A stretch of 64,000 nucleotides of DNA from assembly GCF_008642375.1 (NCBI RefSeq), contig NZ_CP029194.1:3534001-3598000 (forward strand), in the 5' to 3' direction. The stretch's first letter is position 1; every line of letters starts with the position of its first letter. The position numbers were made by a program, and so were the translations under genes. Positions 55,864 through 63,912 of the stretch are shown piece after piece. This DNA comes from Streptomyces venezuelae. Lineage in GTDB: Bacteria > Actinomycetota > Actinomycetes > Streptomycetales > Streptomycetaceae. Under the pieces are notes generated by a model. The model made no database searches, was not told the DNA's origin, and saw nothing but the letters and a program-made list of their open reading frames with translations.

Positions 55864-56355
55864 ATGGCCGACTCCAGTTTCGACATCGTGTCCAAGGTCG
55901 AGCGGCAGGAGGTCGACAACGCCCTCAACCAGGCCGTGAAGGAGATCTCCCAGCGCTACGACTTCAAGGGGACCAACGCCTCGATCTCCTGGTCGGGCGA
56001 GAAGATCCTGATGCAGGCGAACGGCGAGGAGCGCGTCATGGCGATCCTCGACATCTTCCAGACCAAGCTGATCAAGCGCGGCATCTCGCTGAAGTCGCTG
56101 GACGTCGAGGGTGAGCCGCAGCTGTCCGGCAAGGAGTACAAGCTCTTCGCCTCGGTCCAGGAGGGCATCTCCCAGGAGAACGCCAAGAAGGTCGCGAAGG
56201 CCATCCGGGACGAGGGCCCCAAGGGCGTCAAGGCGCAGGTCCAGGGCGACGAGCTGCGTGTCAGCTCGAAGAGCCGGGACGACCTGCAGGCCGTCCAGGC
56301 GCTGCTCAAGGGCAAGGACTTCGACTTCGCCCTCCAGTTCGTGAACTACCGCTGA
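55864..56355 (+). CDS. YajQ family nucleotide-binding protein
   Basis: A 163-residue protein starting [20 protein letters not shown], with [10 protein letters not shown] and the C-terminal LQFVNYR ending of the YajQ/UPF0234 family. Members bind nucleotides, in some bacteria cyclic di-GMP. In Streptomyces the gene lies beside this tRNA-Tyr. It sits as a single host gene between two mobile elements here. Confidence 0.92.
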   Translation: MADSSFDIVSKVERQEVDNALNQAVKEISQRYDFKGTNASISWSGEKILMQANGEERVMAILDIFQTKLIKRGISLKSLDVEGEPQLSGKEYKLFASVQEGISQENAKKVAKAIRDEGPKGVKAQVQGDELRVSSKSRDDLQAVQALLKGKDFDFALQFVNYR

Positions 56356-56383
56356 GCAAGGCCTCTGACCTGCTGAAACTCTG

Positions 56384-57724
56384 CTAGGCCAGCTTGATAG
56401 GGCACAACGGGGGCACATCGCCGAGGACCGCCTCGACGGCTGCCCGCGTTGTGTCCTCGTCGTCGGGCCAGAGGTGCGTGTACGTGTCGAGCGTGATCGA
56501 CGGCTTCGAGTGCCCCAACCGGCGCTGAACCGTCTTCACGCTCTCCCGGTGCTTAATCAGCGCCGAGGCGTAGAAGTGGCGCAGGTCGTGCATGCTCGCG
56601 CCGTCCGGCACCTGGACGAGGGCGGGTTCCTCCCCCGTCGGCCGGCCGCGCTGGACCCATGCCGCGTACGCCTCGCCGTGCGCCTTCGTCAGTGCCTTGT
56701 TCGCCCTGATCTCCATGCGCCCCCAGACGTGCGCCCAGTTCGCGCGCTTGATCACGTCGGTCCGGCCGCTCGTGAACAGCAACTGCACCTTGCGGCGGCG
56801 CGGTTTGCGCGGGTCGGTCCGGTCCTCGATCTCGACCAGTGCGGCCGGATACTGCTGGAGATGCGCGGCGAGCGCGTCGACGGCCGAGCCGACCAGCGGC
56901 ACGGTTCGGTAGCTCTCGTGCGTCTTGGGCTCACCGAGGTAGGACGCGGGGGTCTCCTCCTGGTCGCCCTTGTCGGGCGTGACGAGCTGCTGGCGGACAA
57001 CCACCTCGCGGCGCAGGAAGTCGACGCAGTCCGCCTCCAGCCCGAACACCTCGCCCTGCCGCAGCCCCGAGGCCGCGGCAAGCAGGATCATGGCGCGGTA
57101 TCTGTCGGGCGCCGCCTCGATCAGCGCGCGCACCGCGTCGGGGTGCAGGGGCACGATCTCCGCCTTGCGGACCTCCGGGATCTTGACGCCCGAGCAGGGG
57201 TTCAGGGCGATGATCCGGTCCCGCACGGCCGTGTGCATCACGGTGACGAGGTAGGCGTACGTCGTACGGAGCGTGGACGGCGCGACGACCTGTGACCGGT
57301 CCTTGACCCACGCCTGTACCTCTGAGGGTCGGATGCTCACGATCGGCCGGTCACCGAAGGTCGGGTAGATGTGGAGCCGCAGCGCCCGCTCGACACGGGA
57401 GGCCGTGCCGTCGCGGTGAACGGCCGAGGTCCGCCAGCGCTCGGCGACGGCCCGAAGGCTCTCCTTGCCGGCCGCCGGATCGACGTACAGGCCGCGGGCG
57501 AGGTCGGCCTCGATGGTCGCGGCGCGAACGTCCGCCTGGCTGCGCTTGGCGAAGTTCTCCTTGCACTGCTTCCCGCTCCCGTCGCGCCAACGGACCTGCC
57601 AGCGCTTGCCCTTGCCGTGGTCGGCGCTGGGTATCAGGGTGCGGGTCTTGCTGCTGTGCTCGGCGCACGGCTCCCCGGTCTTCGACGGACGGGACAGGTG
57701 CCAGCGGTCGTAGACCTCAGCCAT
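56384..57724 (-). CDS. int: Tyrosine integrase of the second element
   Basis: A 446-residue protein. N-terminal AP2-like arm (GKGKRWQVRWRDGSGKQCKE), core-binding domain, then the catalytic residues: AAASGLRQGEVFGLEADCVD (Arg), MHDLRHFYASALI (HxxR), GHSKPSITLDTYTHLW (Tyr). The start ATG 57724 gives the usual MAEVYDRWHLSRP; it overlaps the stop of the repressor gene by eight bases, although the ribosome site lies very close to it. Confidence 0.9.
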   Translation of the reverse strand: MAEVYDRWHLSRPSKTGEPCAEHSSKTRTLIPSADHGKGKRWQVRWRDGSGKQCKENFAKRSQADVRAATIEADLARGLYVDPAAGKESLRAVAERWRTSAVHRDGTASRVERALRLHIYPTFGDRPIVSIRPSEVQAWVKDRSQVVAPSTLRTTYAYLVTVMHTAVRDRIIALNPCSGVKIPEVRKAEIVPLHPDAVRALIEAAPDRYRAMILLAAASGLRQGEVFGLEADCVDFLRREVVVRQQLVTPDKGDQEETPASYLGEPKTHESYRTVPLVGSAVDALAAHLQQYPAALVEIEDRTDPRKPRRRKVQLLFTSGRTDVIKRANWAHVWGRMEIRANKALTKAHGEAYAAWVQRGRPTGEEPALVQVPDGASMHDLRHFYASALIKHRESVKTVQRRLGHSKPSITLDTYTHLWPDDEDTTRAAVEAVLGDVPPLCPIKLA

Positions 57725-58544
57725 CCTCCGACTCCCCCGCCTCCGGCTCAGATCCATCCCGACGCACCCACTCGTACGGGCCGTCCGGATCAATGCGATT
57801 CTTCTCGTAGTCCCTGATCGCAGGCTCCAACTCCGTCAGCAGAGCACGGGTGACATGCCCCCTTGCAGCCTGGAGCGCCCGCGAGGCCCCTGGGAGATCC
57901 GTGCGCTCGGCGAGGCGCGCGTCTCTCTCGGCCGCAAGCCCACGCCCCCACCGCTCGCGCGCGGCGTAAGCCACGTACTCAGGTGTCGTGTTAAGCCTCT
58001 TGGCCGCCTTGCTCTCCGCCTCGTCAGGGTTCGGGTTGTGCTCCGCCCCTGCCGGCCATCGAGCCATGACCTGAACGACCATGCGCTCCACGTTCCGCAC
58101 GGTCTCGTCCATGTCGATTCCCTTGAGGTGCCATTGCCCCGGCGCCATACCCGCGCCCCGTACGGGGCTGCTGACGTTAGCGAGGATTGCGTCCCGCCTG
58201 GCCGCTACCTCACCGGTGAGCCACACCGTCCCCTGAGGCAACAGGTCCTGTAGCGGTCGGCCGTAGATCAGCGGCAGCAGGAGGAGTTCGACGGCGCTGA
58301 TGCCGCGCTTCCCCTTCTCGATCTGGCCGACTGTGGGGCGGTGCCAGGACAGGCCGAGCCTCTGCCCCGTCCGGGCAATGTCCTCAGCCGTCACCTCGTC
58401 GTCGTCCCGGATGCGCTGAAGGCGCTCACCGAGGGCAACACCGAACGTTGGCGCCGCCTCTAGCTCAGCCGCCCACTCCTCCGCGCTCGGTTGCCCCGTG
58501 GAGCCGGGAACGGGCATGGATTCATGCCCCACATCTCGCTTCAT
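57717..58544 (-). CDS. XRE-family repressor-like protein
   Basis: A 275-residue protein. Residues about 38-95 carry an XRE HTH: LGERLQRIRDDDEVTAEDIA then HRPTVGQIEKGKRGISAVE. The remainder is helical and without a known domain. A TATTCT box (58552-58557, minus strand) lies seven bases before ATG 58544, which suggests a leaderless transcript, common for actinobacterial repressors; ATG 58517 is an alternative. It probably controls the divergent xis-primase operon. Confidence 0.75.
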   Translation of the reverse strand: MKRDVGHESMPVPGSTGQPSAEEWAAELEAAPTFGVALGERLQRIRDDDEVTAEDIARTGQRLGLSWHRPTVGQIEKGKRGISAVELLLLPLIYGRPLQDLLPQGTVWLTGEVAARRDAILANVSSPVRGAGMAPGQWHLKGIDMDETVRNVERMVVQVMARWPAGAEHNPNPDEAESKAAKRLNTTPEYVAYAARERWGRGLAAERDARLAERTDLPGASRALQAARGHVTRALLTELEPAIRDYEKNRIDPDGPYEWVRRDGSEPEAGESEDG

Positions 58545-58632
58545 GAAGAGAAGAATACCGTCCGCTTGACGACCGCGCCAGATGTCGGCAAGCTTTGGAG
58601 CGCAAGGAATCCTTCTCTACATCAGGAGCGCC

Positions 58633-58848
58633 ATGCCTCGCCCTGCCCTTCCCGAATTCGCCACCCCGCAGAGGCGCAAGCTCGCCACCGCGCAGGAACT
58701 CGCCGACTACTGCGGCGTGCCGCTCGGCACCGTCTACCAGTGGAGCCACCGTGGCGGCGGCCCCCGCCTGATCAAGGTCGGTCGGCACCTCCGCGCCCGC
58801 TGGGACGACGTCGAGCGCTGGCTCGACTCCCAGACCATCGCCGCATGA
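58633..58848 (+). CDS. xis: Excisionase/AlpA-like HTH protein
   Basis: A 71-residue protein, ATG 58633 behind CAGGAG. HTH_17 pattern: ATAQELADYCGVPLGTVYQW and a wing (GPRLIKVGRHLRARWDDVER). It is the first gene of the rightward operon and divergent from the repressor, the position of AlpA/Xis regulators in phage islands. Confidence 0.82.
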   Translation: MPRPALPEFATPQRRKLATAQELADYCGVPLGTVYQWSHRGGGPRLIKVGRHLRARWDDVERWLDSQTIAA

Positions 58849-58852
58849 AAAC

Positions 58853-58888
58853 GGGCTCTCACCAGGGCTGCAACCCCGATGAGAGCCC
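58853..58888 (+). terminator. Hairpin after xis
   Basis: A perfect 9-bp stem (58853-58861 with 58880-58888) without a clear T run. Possible attenuator between xis and the following genes. Confidence 0.4.
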
Positions 58889-58973
58889 TCACACCCCGCC
58901 ATCACAGCGAAGCCCCGGGCATCTACCGCCAAGCAGATCCGGGGCGACGCCTTGCAGAAAGGGCGCTACGCCC

Positions 58974-59309
58974 ATGGTTTCACAGGCCCCCGCCCCGGTT
59001 CATCCGCTCGCCGACGCCGACGCGTCCCTCACCGACCCAGACACAGCCTTCATCCGGGCGAACACCCTCGTCTCGGCGGCCACCCGCTCGACCCTCATGG
59101 TCGAACAGCTCCTCGACGAGCACCACCGCCGGGGCGCCGTCGACAAGGTCGCGTCCGCGCTCGCCGCCTACCGCACCGCCAAGGCCTCCGGGGACGACGA
59201 CGCGGCGTCCGAGGCCGCGGCCCTGCTCGGCGTCCGCTGGGTGGTCGCCGAGGCCGCTGGCGCGACGCCGGCCGACGTGCTCGCCGCCGCCGACGAGGTG
59301 AGCCGATGA
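58974..59309 (+). CDS. Small helical protein of the second element
   Basis: A 111-residue protein from ATG 58974, rich in Ala and Asp (STLMVEQLLDEHHRRGAVDK). It overlaps the next gene by four bases. No family recognised. Confidence 0.55.
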   Translation: MVSQAPAPVHPLADADASLTDPDTAFIRANTLVSAATRSTLMVEQLLDEHHRRGAVDKVASALAAYRTAKASGDDDAASEAAALLGVRWVVAEAAGATPADVLAAADEVSR

Positions 59310-59536
59310 CCGCGCCCGAGGAGATCCGGCGTCGCCGTGCGGCATCGCTCCGCATCGCCCCGCAGTTCCACGGCTCTCGCGACCCGCTCGACACCCTCGC
59401 CACGCCGTCGGCCTCCAGCACATACAGCCTCACCATGCGCGAGTTGCGGGCCGAGGCTGGACGCCTCACCGCTCGCGGTTGGTCCGACGCCGAGATCACC
59501 GAGCGCCTCTACCTGCGCGGGGTGGTCGCCGCATGA
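59306..59536 (+). CDS. Small hypothetical protein
   Basis: A 76-residue protein from ATG 59306 with a basic N-terminus (EEIRRRRAASLRIAPQFHG) and an HTH-like C-terminal segment (LTARGWSDAEITERLYLRG). It overlaps the genes on both sides by four bases. Confidence 0.55.
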   Translation: MTAPEEIRRRRAASLRIAPQFHGSRDPLDTLATPSASSTYSLTMRELRAEAGRLTARGWSDAEITERLYLRGVVAA

Positions 59537-60012
59537 CCGGCCCCCGCATCGACACCGCCGCGACCGACCCCGTCGCCCTGTGGTCGTCCGCTCAGGTCAC
59601 CGCCCTCGGGGTGGAAACGTGGCCTGCTTACGGGGGTCTCGCGTGGCGTGCCCTGCTCGCTACCGATCCCCGGAAGGCCGCCGCGATCTTCGAGGCCGCC
59701 GAGCAGTGGCGCCGGCACCGTGCCGACGCCGACGAACTCGACTGCCTGCTCGCCGACGACCCCGAGGAGTGGTTCCGGCGGGTGACCGTCGACGCGGACG
59801 CCGAGGCCCGCCGGATCGCCCCCGCGCTCGCGAAGCGACCGACCGCCGCAGAGGTCCAGGCCCGCACCGGCCACCACCCGCCTCGGACGGTCACCGCTAC
59901 CCGCGGGTGGCCGCCCGTCGCCATCCCCGGCCGCCCGGGCCGGTACCGACACCTCATCGACGGCCGCCAAGTCGACCTGCCCACCCACCACCGCCAGGAG
60001 CATGCCGCCTGA
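59533..60012 (+). CDS. DUF2742-like phage protein
   Basis: A 159-residue protein from ATG 59533. The segment ETWPAYGGLAWRALLATDPR followed by KAAAIFEAAEQW resembles the DUF2742 family of actinobacterial prophages such as those in mycobacteria, where it lies near the primase. Coupled to the primase gene by a TGATG overlap. Function unknown. Confidence 0.6.
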   Translation: MTGPRIDTAATDPVALWSSAQVTALGVETWPAYGGLAWRALLATDPRKAAAIFEAAEQWRRHRADADELDCLLADDPEEWFRRVTVDADAEARRIAPALAKRPTAAEVQARTGHHPPRTVTATRGWPPVAIPGRPGRYRHLIDGRQVDLPTHHRQEHAA

Positions 60013-61529
60013 TGACCGCCGCGTACGGCGACGCTGTGCCGCCGGCCAGGCCCGAGCCTGAGCCGGTGGTGCGGCTGTTCCCTCACATGTCCCCCGGCTA
60101 CGAGCCGCCGCCCGCCGAAACGTCGGCCGCGACGGCGTATCTCCCGTCCCCCACCAACCCCATGGCCGTCGCTCGCGCGCTCCTCCCCGCGTGGCAGGAC
60201 CACGGCACCTACACGCTGCGGCACTGGCGCGGTGCGTGGATGCGGTGGCGCGGCCCGCACTGGGACGAGGACGACGCCGCCGCCATGCGCGCCGACCTGT
60301 ACCCGCGCGTCGAGCACGCCACCTACACGACCACCGACCGAAACGGCCAGAACAAGACGCTCGACTGGGCACCGACCTCGGCAAAGATCGCGAACCTCAT
60401 GGAAGCCATGGCCGCGATCGTCCACCTCCCCGCCGACACCGAGCCGCCCGCCTGGCTCGCCGCGCCCGACCGCGAGCACGAGCGGCGCACCATCGTCGCG
60501 TGCCAGAACGGTCTGCTCGACGTCACCACCCGCGTCCTGGCCCCGCTCACCCCGATGTTCTTCAACCGCGTGTCGGTGCCGTTCGACTACGAGTCGAAGG
60601 CCCCGGCCCCGGCGCGCTGGCTCGGCTTCCTCAACTCCATCTGGCCCGACGACCCTGAGGCGATCCAGGCCGTACAGGAGTGGTTCGGCTACGTCCTGTC
60701 CGGCCGCACCGATCTCCAGAAGATGCTGTTGATCGTCGGCCCGATGCGGTCCGGGAAGGGCACGATCGCCCGCACTCTGACGGCGCTGGTCGGCAAGCGG
60801 AACATGACCGGCCCGACCATGTCGTCCCTGACGACGAACTTCGGACTCGCTGATCTCGTCGGCAAGTCGCTCGCGATCGTCGCCGACGCTCGCCTCCCCC
60901 GGCAGGGCACCGAGACCATCGTCGAGCGGCTCCTCACCATCTCCGGAGAGGACGCTGTCACCGTCGACCGCAAGCACCGCGAGCCGTGGTCAGGACGTCT
61001 CCCTGTGCGGTTCATGCTGCTGTCCAACGAACTGCCGGCGTTCCGCGACTCCTCCGGGGCGATCGCGTCCCGGCTCCTCATCCTCACCATGGCGATCAGC
61101 AACCTCGGCCGCGAGGACACCACCCTCGAACGGGACCTGGCGCGCGAGATGCCCGGGATCCTGAACTGGGCCCTGGACGGCCTCGACCGGCTCACCCGGC
61201 GCGGACGCCTCGTCGAACCCGCCTCGTCGACCGAGGCCGTGGCGCTGCTCGCCGCCAGCACCAGCCCGATCCGCGCGTTCCTCGCCGACTGGTGCCGGCT
61301 CGGCGCCGAAGCGACCACGCCGAAGGACGACCTGTACGAGGCGTGGCGCGACTGGTGCCGTACGGAAGGCCGCGACCGCCCCGGTACGAAGCCGACCTTC
61401 AGCCGCGACCTGTTCGCCGCCGGCCTCGGCATCAAGGAGTCCAAGATCCGCATCGGTGGCGTCCGGACGCCGTCGTACGTCGGTGTCCGGCTCGACCGGC
61501 CAGCCGGTCAACCACGCTGGTCCGGGTAG
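60012..61529 (+). CDS. D5/P4-type phage primase-helicase
   Basis: A 505-residue protein. An N-terminal D5_N-like region (DREHERRTIVACQNGLLDVT) is followed by the helicase domain with Walker A LIVGPMRSGKGTIAR at about 241-255, then a Walker B-like LAIVADARLP, an arginine-finger region (RKHREPWSGRLPVRFMLLSN) and a C-terminal winged helix (TKPTFSRDLFAAGLGIKESK). It is shorter than P4 alpha and lacks an obvious N-terminal primase, so it is mainly a replicative helicase. Confidence 0.85.
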   Translation: MTAAYGDAVPPARPEPEPVVRLFPHMSPGYEPPPAETSAATAYLPSPTNPMAVARALLPAWQDHGTYTLRHWRGAWMRWRGPHWDEDDAAAMRADLYPRVEHATYTTTDRNGQNKTLDWAPTSAKIANLMEAMAAIVHLPADTEPPAWLAAPDREHERRTIVACQNGLLDVTTRVLAPLTPMFFNRVSVPFDYESKAPAPARWLGFLNSIWPDDPEAIQAVQEWFGYVLSGRTDLQKMLLIVGPMRSGKGTIARTLTALVGKRNMTGPTMSSLTTNFGLADLVGKSLAIVADARLPRQGTETIVERLLTISGEDAVTVDRKHREPWSGRLPVRFMLLSNELPAFRDSSGAIASRLLILTMAISNLGREDTTLERDLAREMPGILNWALDGLDRLTRRGRLVEPASSTEAVALLAASTSPIRAFLADWCRLGAEATTPKDDLYEAWRDWCRTEGRDRPGTKPTFSRDLFAAGLGIKESKIRIGGVRTPSYVGVRLDRPAGQPRWSG

Positions 61530-61760
61530 CGGTCCGGACCCGGTCCAGGTGACTCCGAACCGCAAACCAGCAGGTCATCTCCTGTCGGTCCGGGTGGTCC
61601 GGGTGATTCCGAGAAGTACCGCGTACGCACAGGCGCACAGGCGCAGGCACCACGCAGAGCTGTTCTCCGAACCACCCCGGACCGCCCGGACCACCCCCAC
61701 CCCACCAGCGCAAACGCGGTCCCACGCCACCCAGACCGCCCCCGGACCACAGCCCGGACC
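61519..61760. repeat. GGTCCGGGT / CCCGGACC array: candidate replication origin
   Basis: Direct GGTCCGGGT copies lie at 61519, 61587 and 61596 (the last two in tandem), with related GGTCCGGAC at 61531 and GGTCCAGG at 61542. Inverted CCCGGACC copies lie at 61676, 61685, 61741 and 61753. The gap between the primase and the next gene (61530-61845) has no credible gene. The first copy is inside the primase end. Confidence 0.6.
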
Positions 61761-61845
61761 ATTCGACCCCGTCCCGCGTCCGCGACCGGTCGCGCCACCC
61801 CTCACGCGCAGGCACGCGGACATGTACGAGAGGAACCCACCCCCC

Positions 61846-62169
61846 ATGAGCACCGCCCCCACCCCCACGACGATCACGCCGCCCGCAAGCGGCTACCCCG
61901 GCCGCGACCGGCTCGACGGAGCCAACCAGCACTTCCGCCGCGCCCTGGCCCGCCTCGCCCGCGAGGGCCGGCGCCATGACCCCACGCTCCTCGCCGCCGT
62001 CGAGCGGATCGCCATGGAGGCGGCCGAAGCCCTCGAACGCTTCGCTCTCGCTGCCACCGAGGCCGAGGGCAACTCAGCCCGCCACCGCGCCGCGCTCGAC
62101 CGCGAGCAGGCCAGACTCGACTGCCTCACCCGGAAGCTCAACCGGCGGGACGGCGCCGCCCGTGGCTAG
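61846..62169 (+). CDS. Small helical protein
   Basis: A 107-residue protein from ATG 61846 (GAGAGGAA upstream), helical and Arg/Ala-rich, with a coiled-coil-like C-terminus (RAALDREQARLDCLTRKLNR). It overlaps the next gene. Confidence 0.5.
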   Translation: MSTAPTPTTITPPASGYPGRDRLDGANQHFRRALARLAREGRRHDPTLLAAVERIAMEAAEALERFALAATEAEGNSARHRAALDREQARLDCLTRKLNRRDGAARG

Positions 62170-62584
62170 CCGCGCCGAAAGAGTTCTCGTCCGCCCGGAC
62201 GGGTCGGTCATCATCCCGCCGACCGCCGCGGGTGACGTGCTGCGTGCCCTCGTCCGTGACCTCACCGCCCGCGTACGGGCCGACGGAGGTGAGGTCACCC
62301 CCGACATCCGCCGAATCCTGTACGCGCTGCATACGGCCGCACAGCACGCCGAGCCACCCGCGGCCGGGCACGGTTCCGATACGGGAACCGCGCCGCCGGG
62401 CCCTGCCACCGTCGAGGTAGCCGTCGACGAGGCAGCCGAACTCCTCGAATGCACCCCGGAGTACGTACGGCGCCTCGCCCGACGAGGAACCCTCACGGCC
62501 CGCCGTATCGGCGCCCGCACATGGGCCATCGACCGGACCGGCCTCGACAACTACCGCCACGGAACAGGAGCCCCCACCTCATGA
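62162..62584 (+). CDS. HTH_17-type DNA-binding protein
   Basis: A 140-residue protein from GTG 62162. The C-terminal half holds an excisionase-like HTH: VAVDEAAELLECTPEYVRRL, then RRIGARTWAIDRTGLDNYRH. The N-terminal half is helical. Likely a second regulator of the element. Confidence 0.65.
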   Translation: MASRAERVLVRPDGSVIIPPTAAGDVLRALVRDLTARVRADGGEVTPDIRRILYALHTAAQHAEPPAAGHGSDTGTAPPGPATVEVAVDEAAELLECTPEYVRRLARRGTLTARRIGARTWAIDRTGLDNYRHGTGAPTS

Positions 62585-63297
62585 CCACCCAGACCACCAC
62601 CCAGGCCGCCGCCGAGCAGGAAGCCGCCGAGGCGAACGCCCTCCTTGCCGCACTCGAAGAACGCGTCCGCGACGGCGACGAGGGCGTGACGCCTCAGCAA
62701 CTGGCCGAGCAGCGCGAGTTGGGCCTCTTCGCCCACCTGCGGGCCGAGGCCGCCCACCGCAAGGCCGAGCGCGCCGCCACGGAGGCCACCGACCGGCAGC
62801 GCCGCGCCCTCGTCGACCAGGCCCTCGCCCTTGTCGAGACGAAGGCCGACGCGGACCAGGTCGGCAGGGCGTACGACCGTGCTCTCGCGGCTCTCGCCGA
62901 CCTCGTCGCCGCTGTGGAGGCCCACGACCAGGCCGTCAGCGAGGCCGGCCGTCTGCTGCGGGACGCCGAGTGCGGTCCGATCAACGAGTACGTACAGGTC
63001 GACCACGGCGAGTACGTGACCCGCGAAGCGCGCCCCGCCGCCGCCACGCGGACCGCACCGCGCGTCGACGTGAGCCCTGGCTCGACCGCGTTCACGTTCG
63101 GCAAGGGCATCCACGTACCGGTCGGCACCGGCCAGGTGCTCGCCGTCCTGTTCTCCAAGGTCGCCGCGGGCGACACGGGGAAGATGCCATCGGGTGAACC
63201 CGCCCTCACCGCCGCCCCGATCACGCAGCATGTTGACCGCCATGGCGAGCAGGTGAGGCGCTTCCTGGCCCGATCCGAGGGGGGCGAGGCCGCATGA
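62581..63297 (+). CDS. Coiled-coil protein of unknown function
   Basis: A 238-residue protein from ATG 62581. Residues 1-110 are Ala/Glu-rich coiled coil (AEQEAAEANALLAALEERVR). The C-terminal half contains beta segments (SPGSTAFTFGKGIHVPVGTG). No recognised family. Overlaps its neighbours by four bases, so it belongs to the same operon. Confidence 0.6.
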   Translation: MTTQTTTQAAAEQEAAEANALLAALEERVRDGDEGVTPQQLAEQRELGLFAHLRAEAAHRKAERAATEATDRQRRALVDQALALVETKADADQVGRAYDRALAALADLVAAVEAHDQAVSEAGRLLRDAECGPINEYVQVDHGEYVTREARPAAATRTAPRVDVSPGSTAFTFGKGIHVPVGTGQVLAVLFSKVAAGDTGKMPSGEPALTAAPITQHVDRHGEQVRRFLARSEGGEAA

Positions 63298-63563
63298 GCG
63301 CCCGCGAGCACGTCACCGTGTCCGGCCCCGATCCGGCGCCGCGCCGCCGCCAGCAGCCCGAGCCGACCGGATACGTGTCCCAGACCGTCCGCCGGTACGC
63401 CGAGGCTCGGGCGGTCGCCGTCGCCGAGGCCTCGGCCGACCGCTACCGAACCCCAGGGACCCGCGAGGAGCTGCTCGCCATGTGTAGCGCCGACCAGAGC
63501 CGGACCTACCTCGACCACCGCGAGACGTACGACCGGCTCATGTACGGCGCCGCGGCCCCGTAG
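63294..63563 (+). CDS. Small hypothetical protein
   Basis: An 89-residue basic protein from ATG 63294, helical in its second half (GYVSQTVRRYAEARAVAVAE, then SRTYLDHRETYDRLMYG). Last gene of the overlapping operon before a less GC-rich stretch. Confidence 0.55.
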   Translation: MSAREHVTVSGPDPAPRRRQQPEPTGYVSQTVRRYAEARAVAVAEASADRYRTPGTREELLAMCSADQSRTYLDHRETYDRLMYGAAAP

Positions 63564-63633
63564 CCATCCCCGAGCCCCCTCTCGCGCCACGCGCAGGGGA
63601 GGGGTGCTCTATCTCACCGAGGGCGAACGCGAC

Positions 63634-63810
63634 ATGAGAGTTGCACCACATATCGCCCTATCGGATGGGGTGTTGGCGACACAAGGTGCCACTCTCGCAA
63701 TGCTCGACGAGCAGTTCTATCTGGAAGGTTACGGGGCATTGATCGATCAAGGCACCGAGTGCCACCGATGCGACCAAACCCGATCAGCAGATGACGCGAC
63801 GCTGCTCTAA
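63634..63810 (+). CDS. Possible small CxxC protein
   Basis: A 58-residue frame from ATG 63634 (GTG 63604 is upstream in frame) ending TAA 63808-63810. It contains ECHRCDQTRSADDA. Codon use is less GC-biased than the preceding genes. No family recognised; may be a real recently acquired gene or an accidental frame. Confidence 0.35.
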   Translation: MRVAPHIALSDGVLATQGATLAMLDEQFYLEGYGALIDQGTECHRCDQTRSADDATLL

Positions 63811-63829
63811 TCTGGTGAACAGTCAGGCG

Positions 63830-63844
63830 CCTTCGAATCGAAGG
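63830..63844. promoter_or_regulatory. CCTTCGA-A-TCGAAGG palindrome
   Basis: A perfect 7-bp inverted repeat with one central base, about 70 bp before the antirepressor start. Possible operator for the element's regulator. Confidence 0.4.
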
Positions 63845-63912
63845 TGCACAGAAGAACGCCCTCACGCAGGATGCAGCCAGCGCAAGGGCAAATGACCTGG
63901 AGGAGCAACTCC

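Noticed and set aside
61575..61977. Minus-strand frames opposite the primase-downstream gap
   Set aside because: They overlap the iteron array and look like translated repeat DNA (Gly/Val/Arg runs), without ribosome sites.
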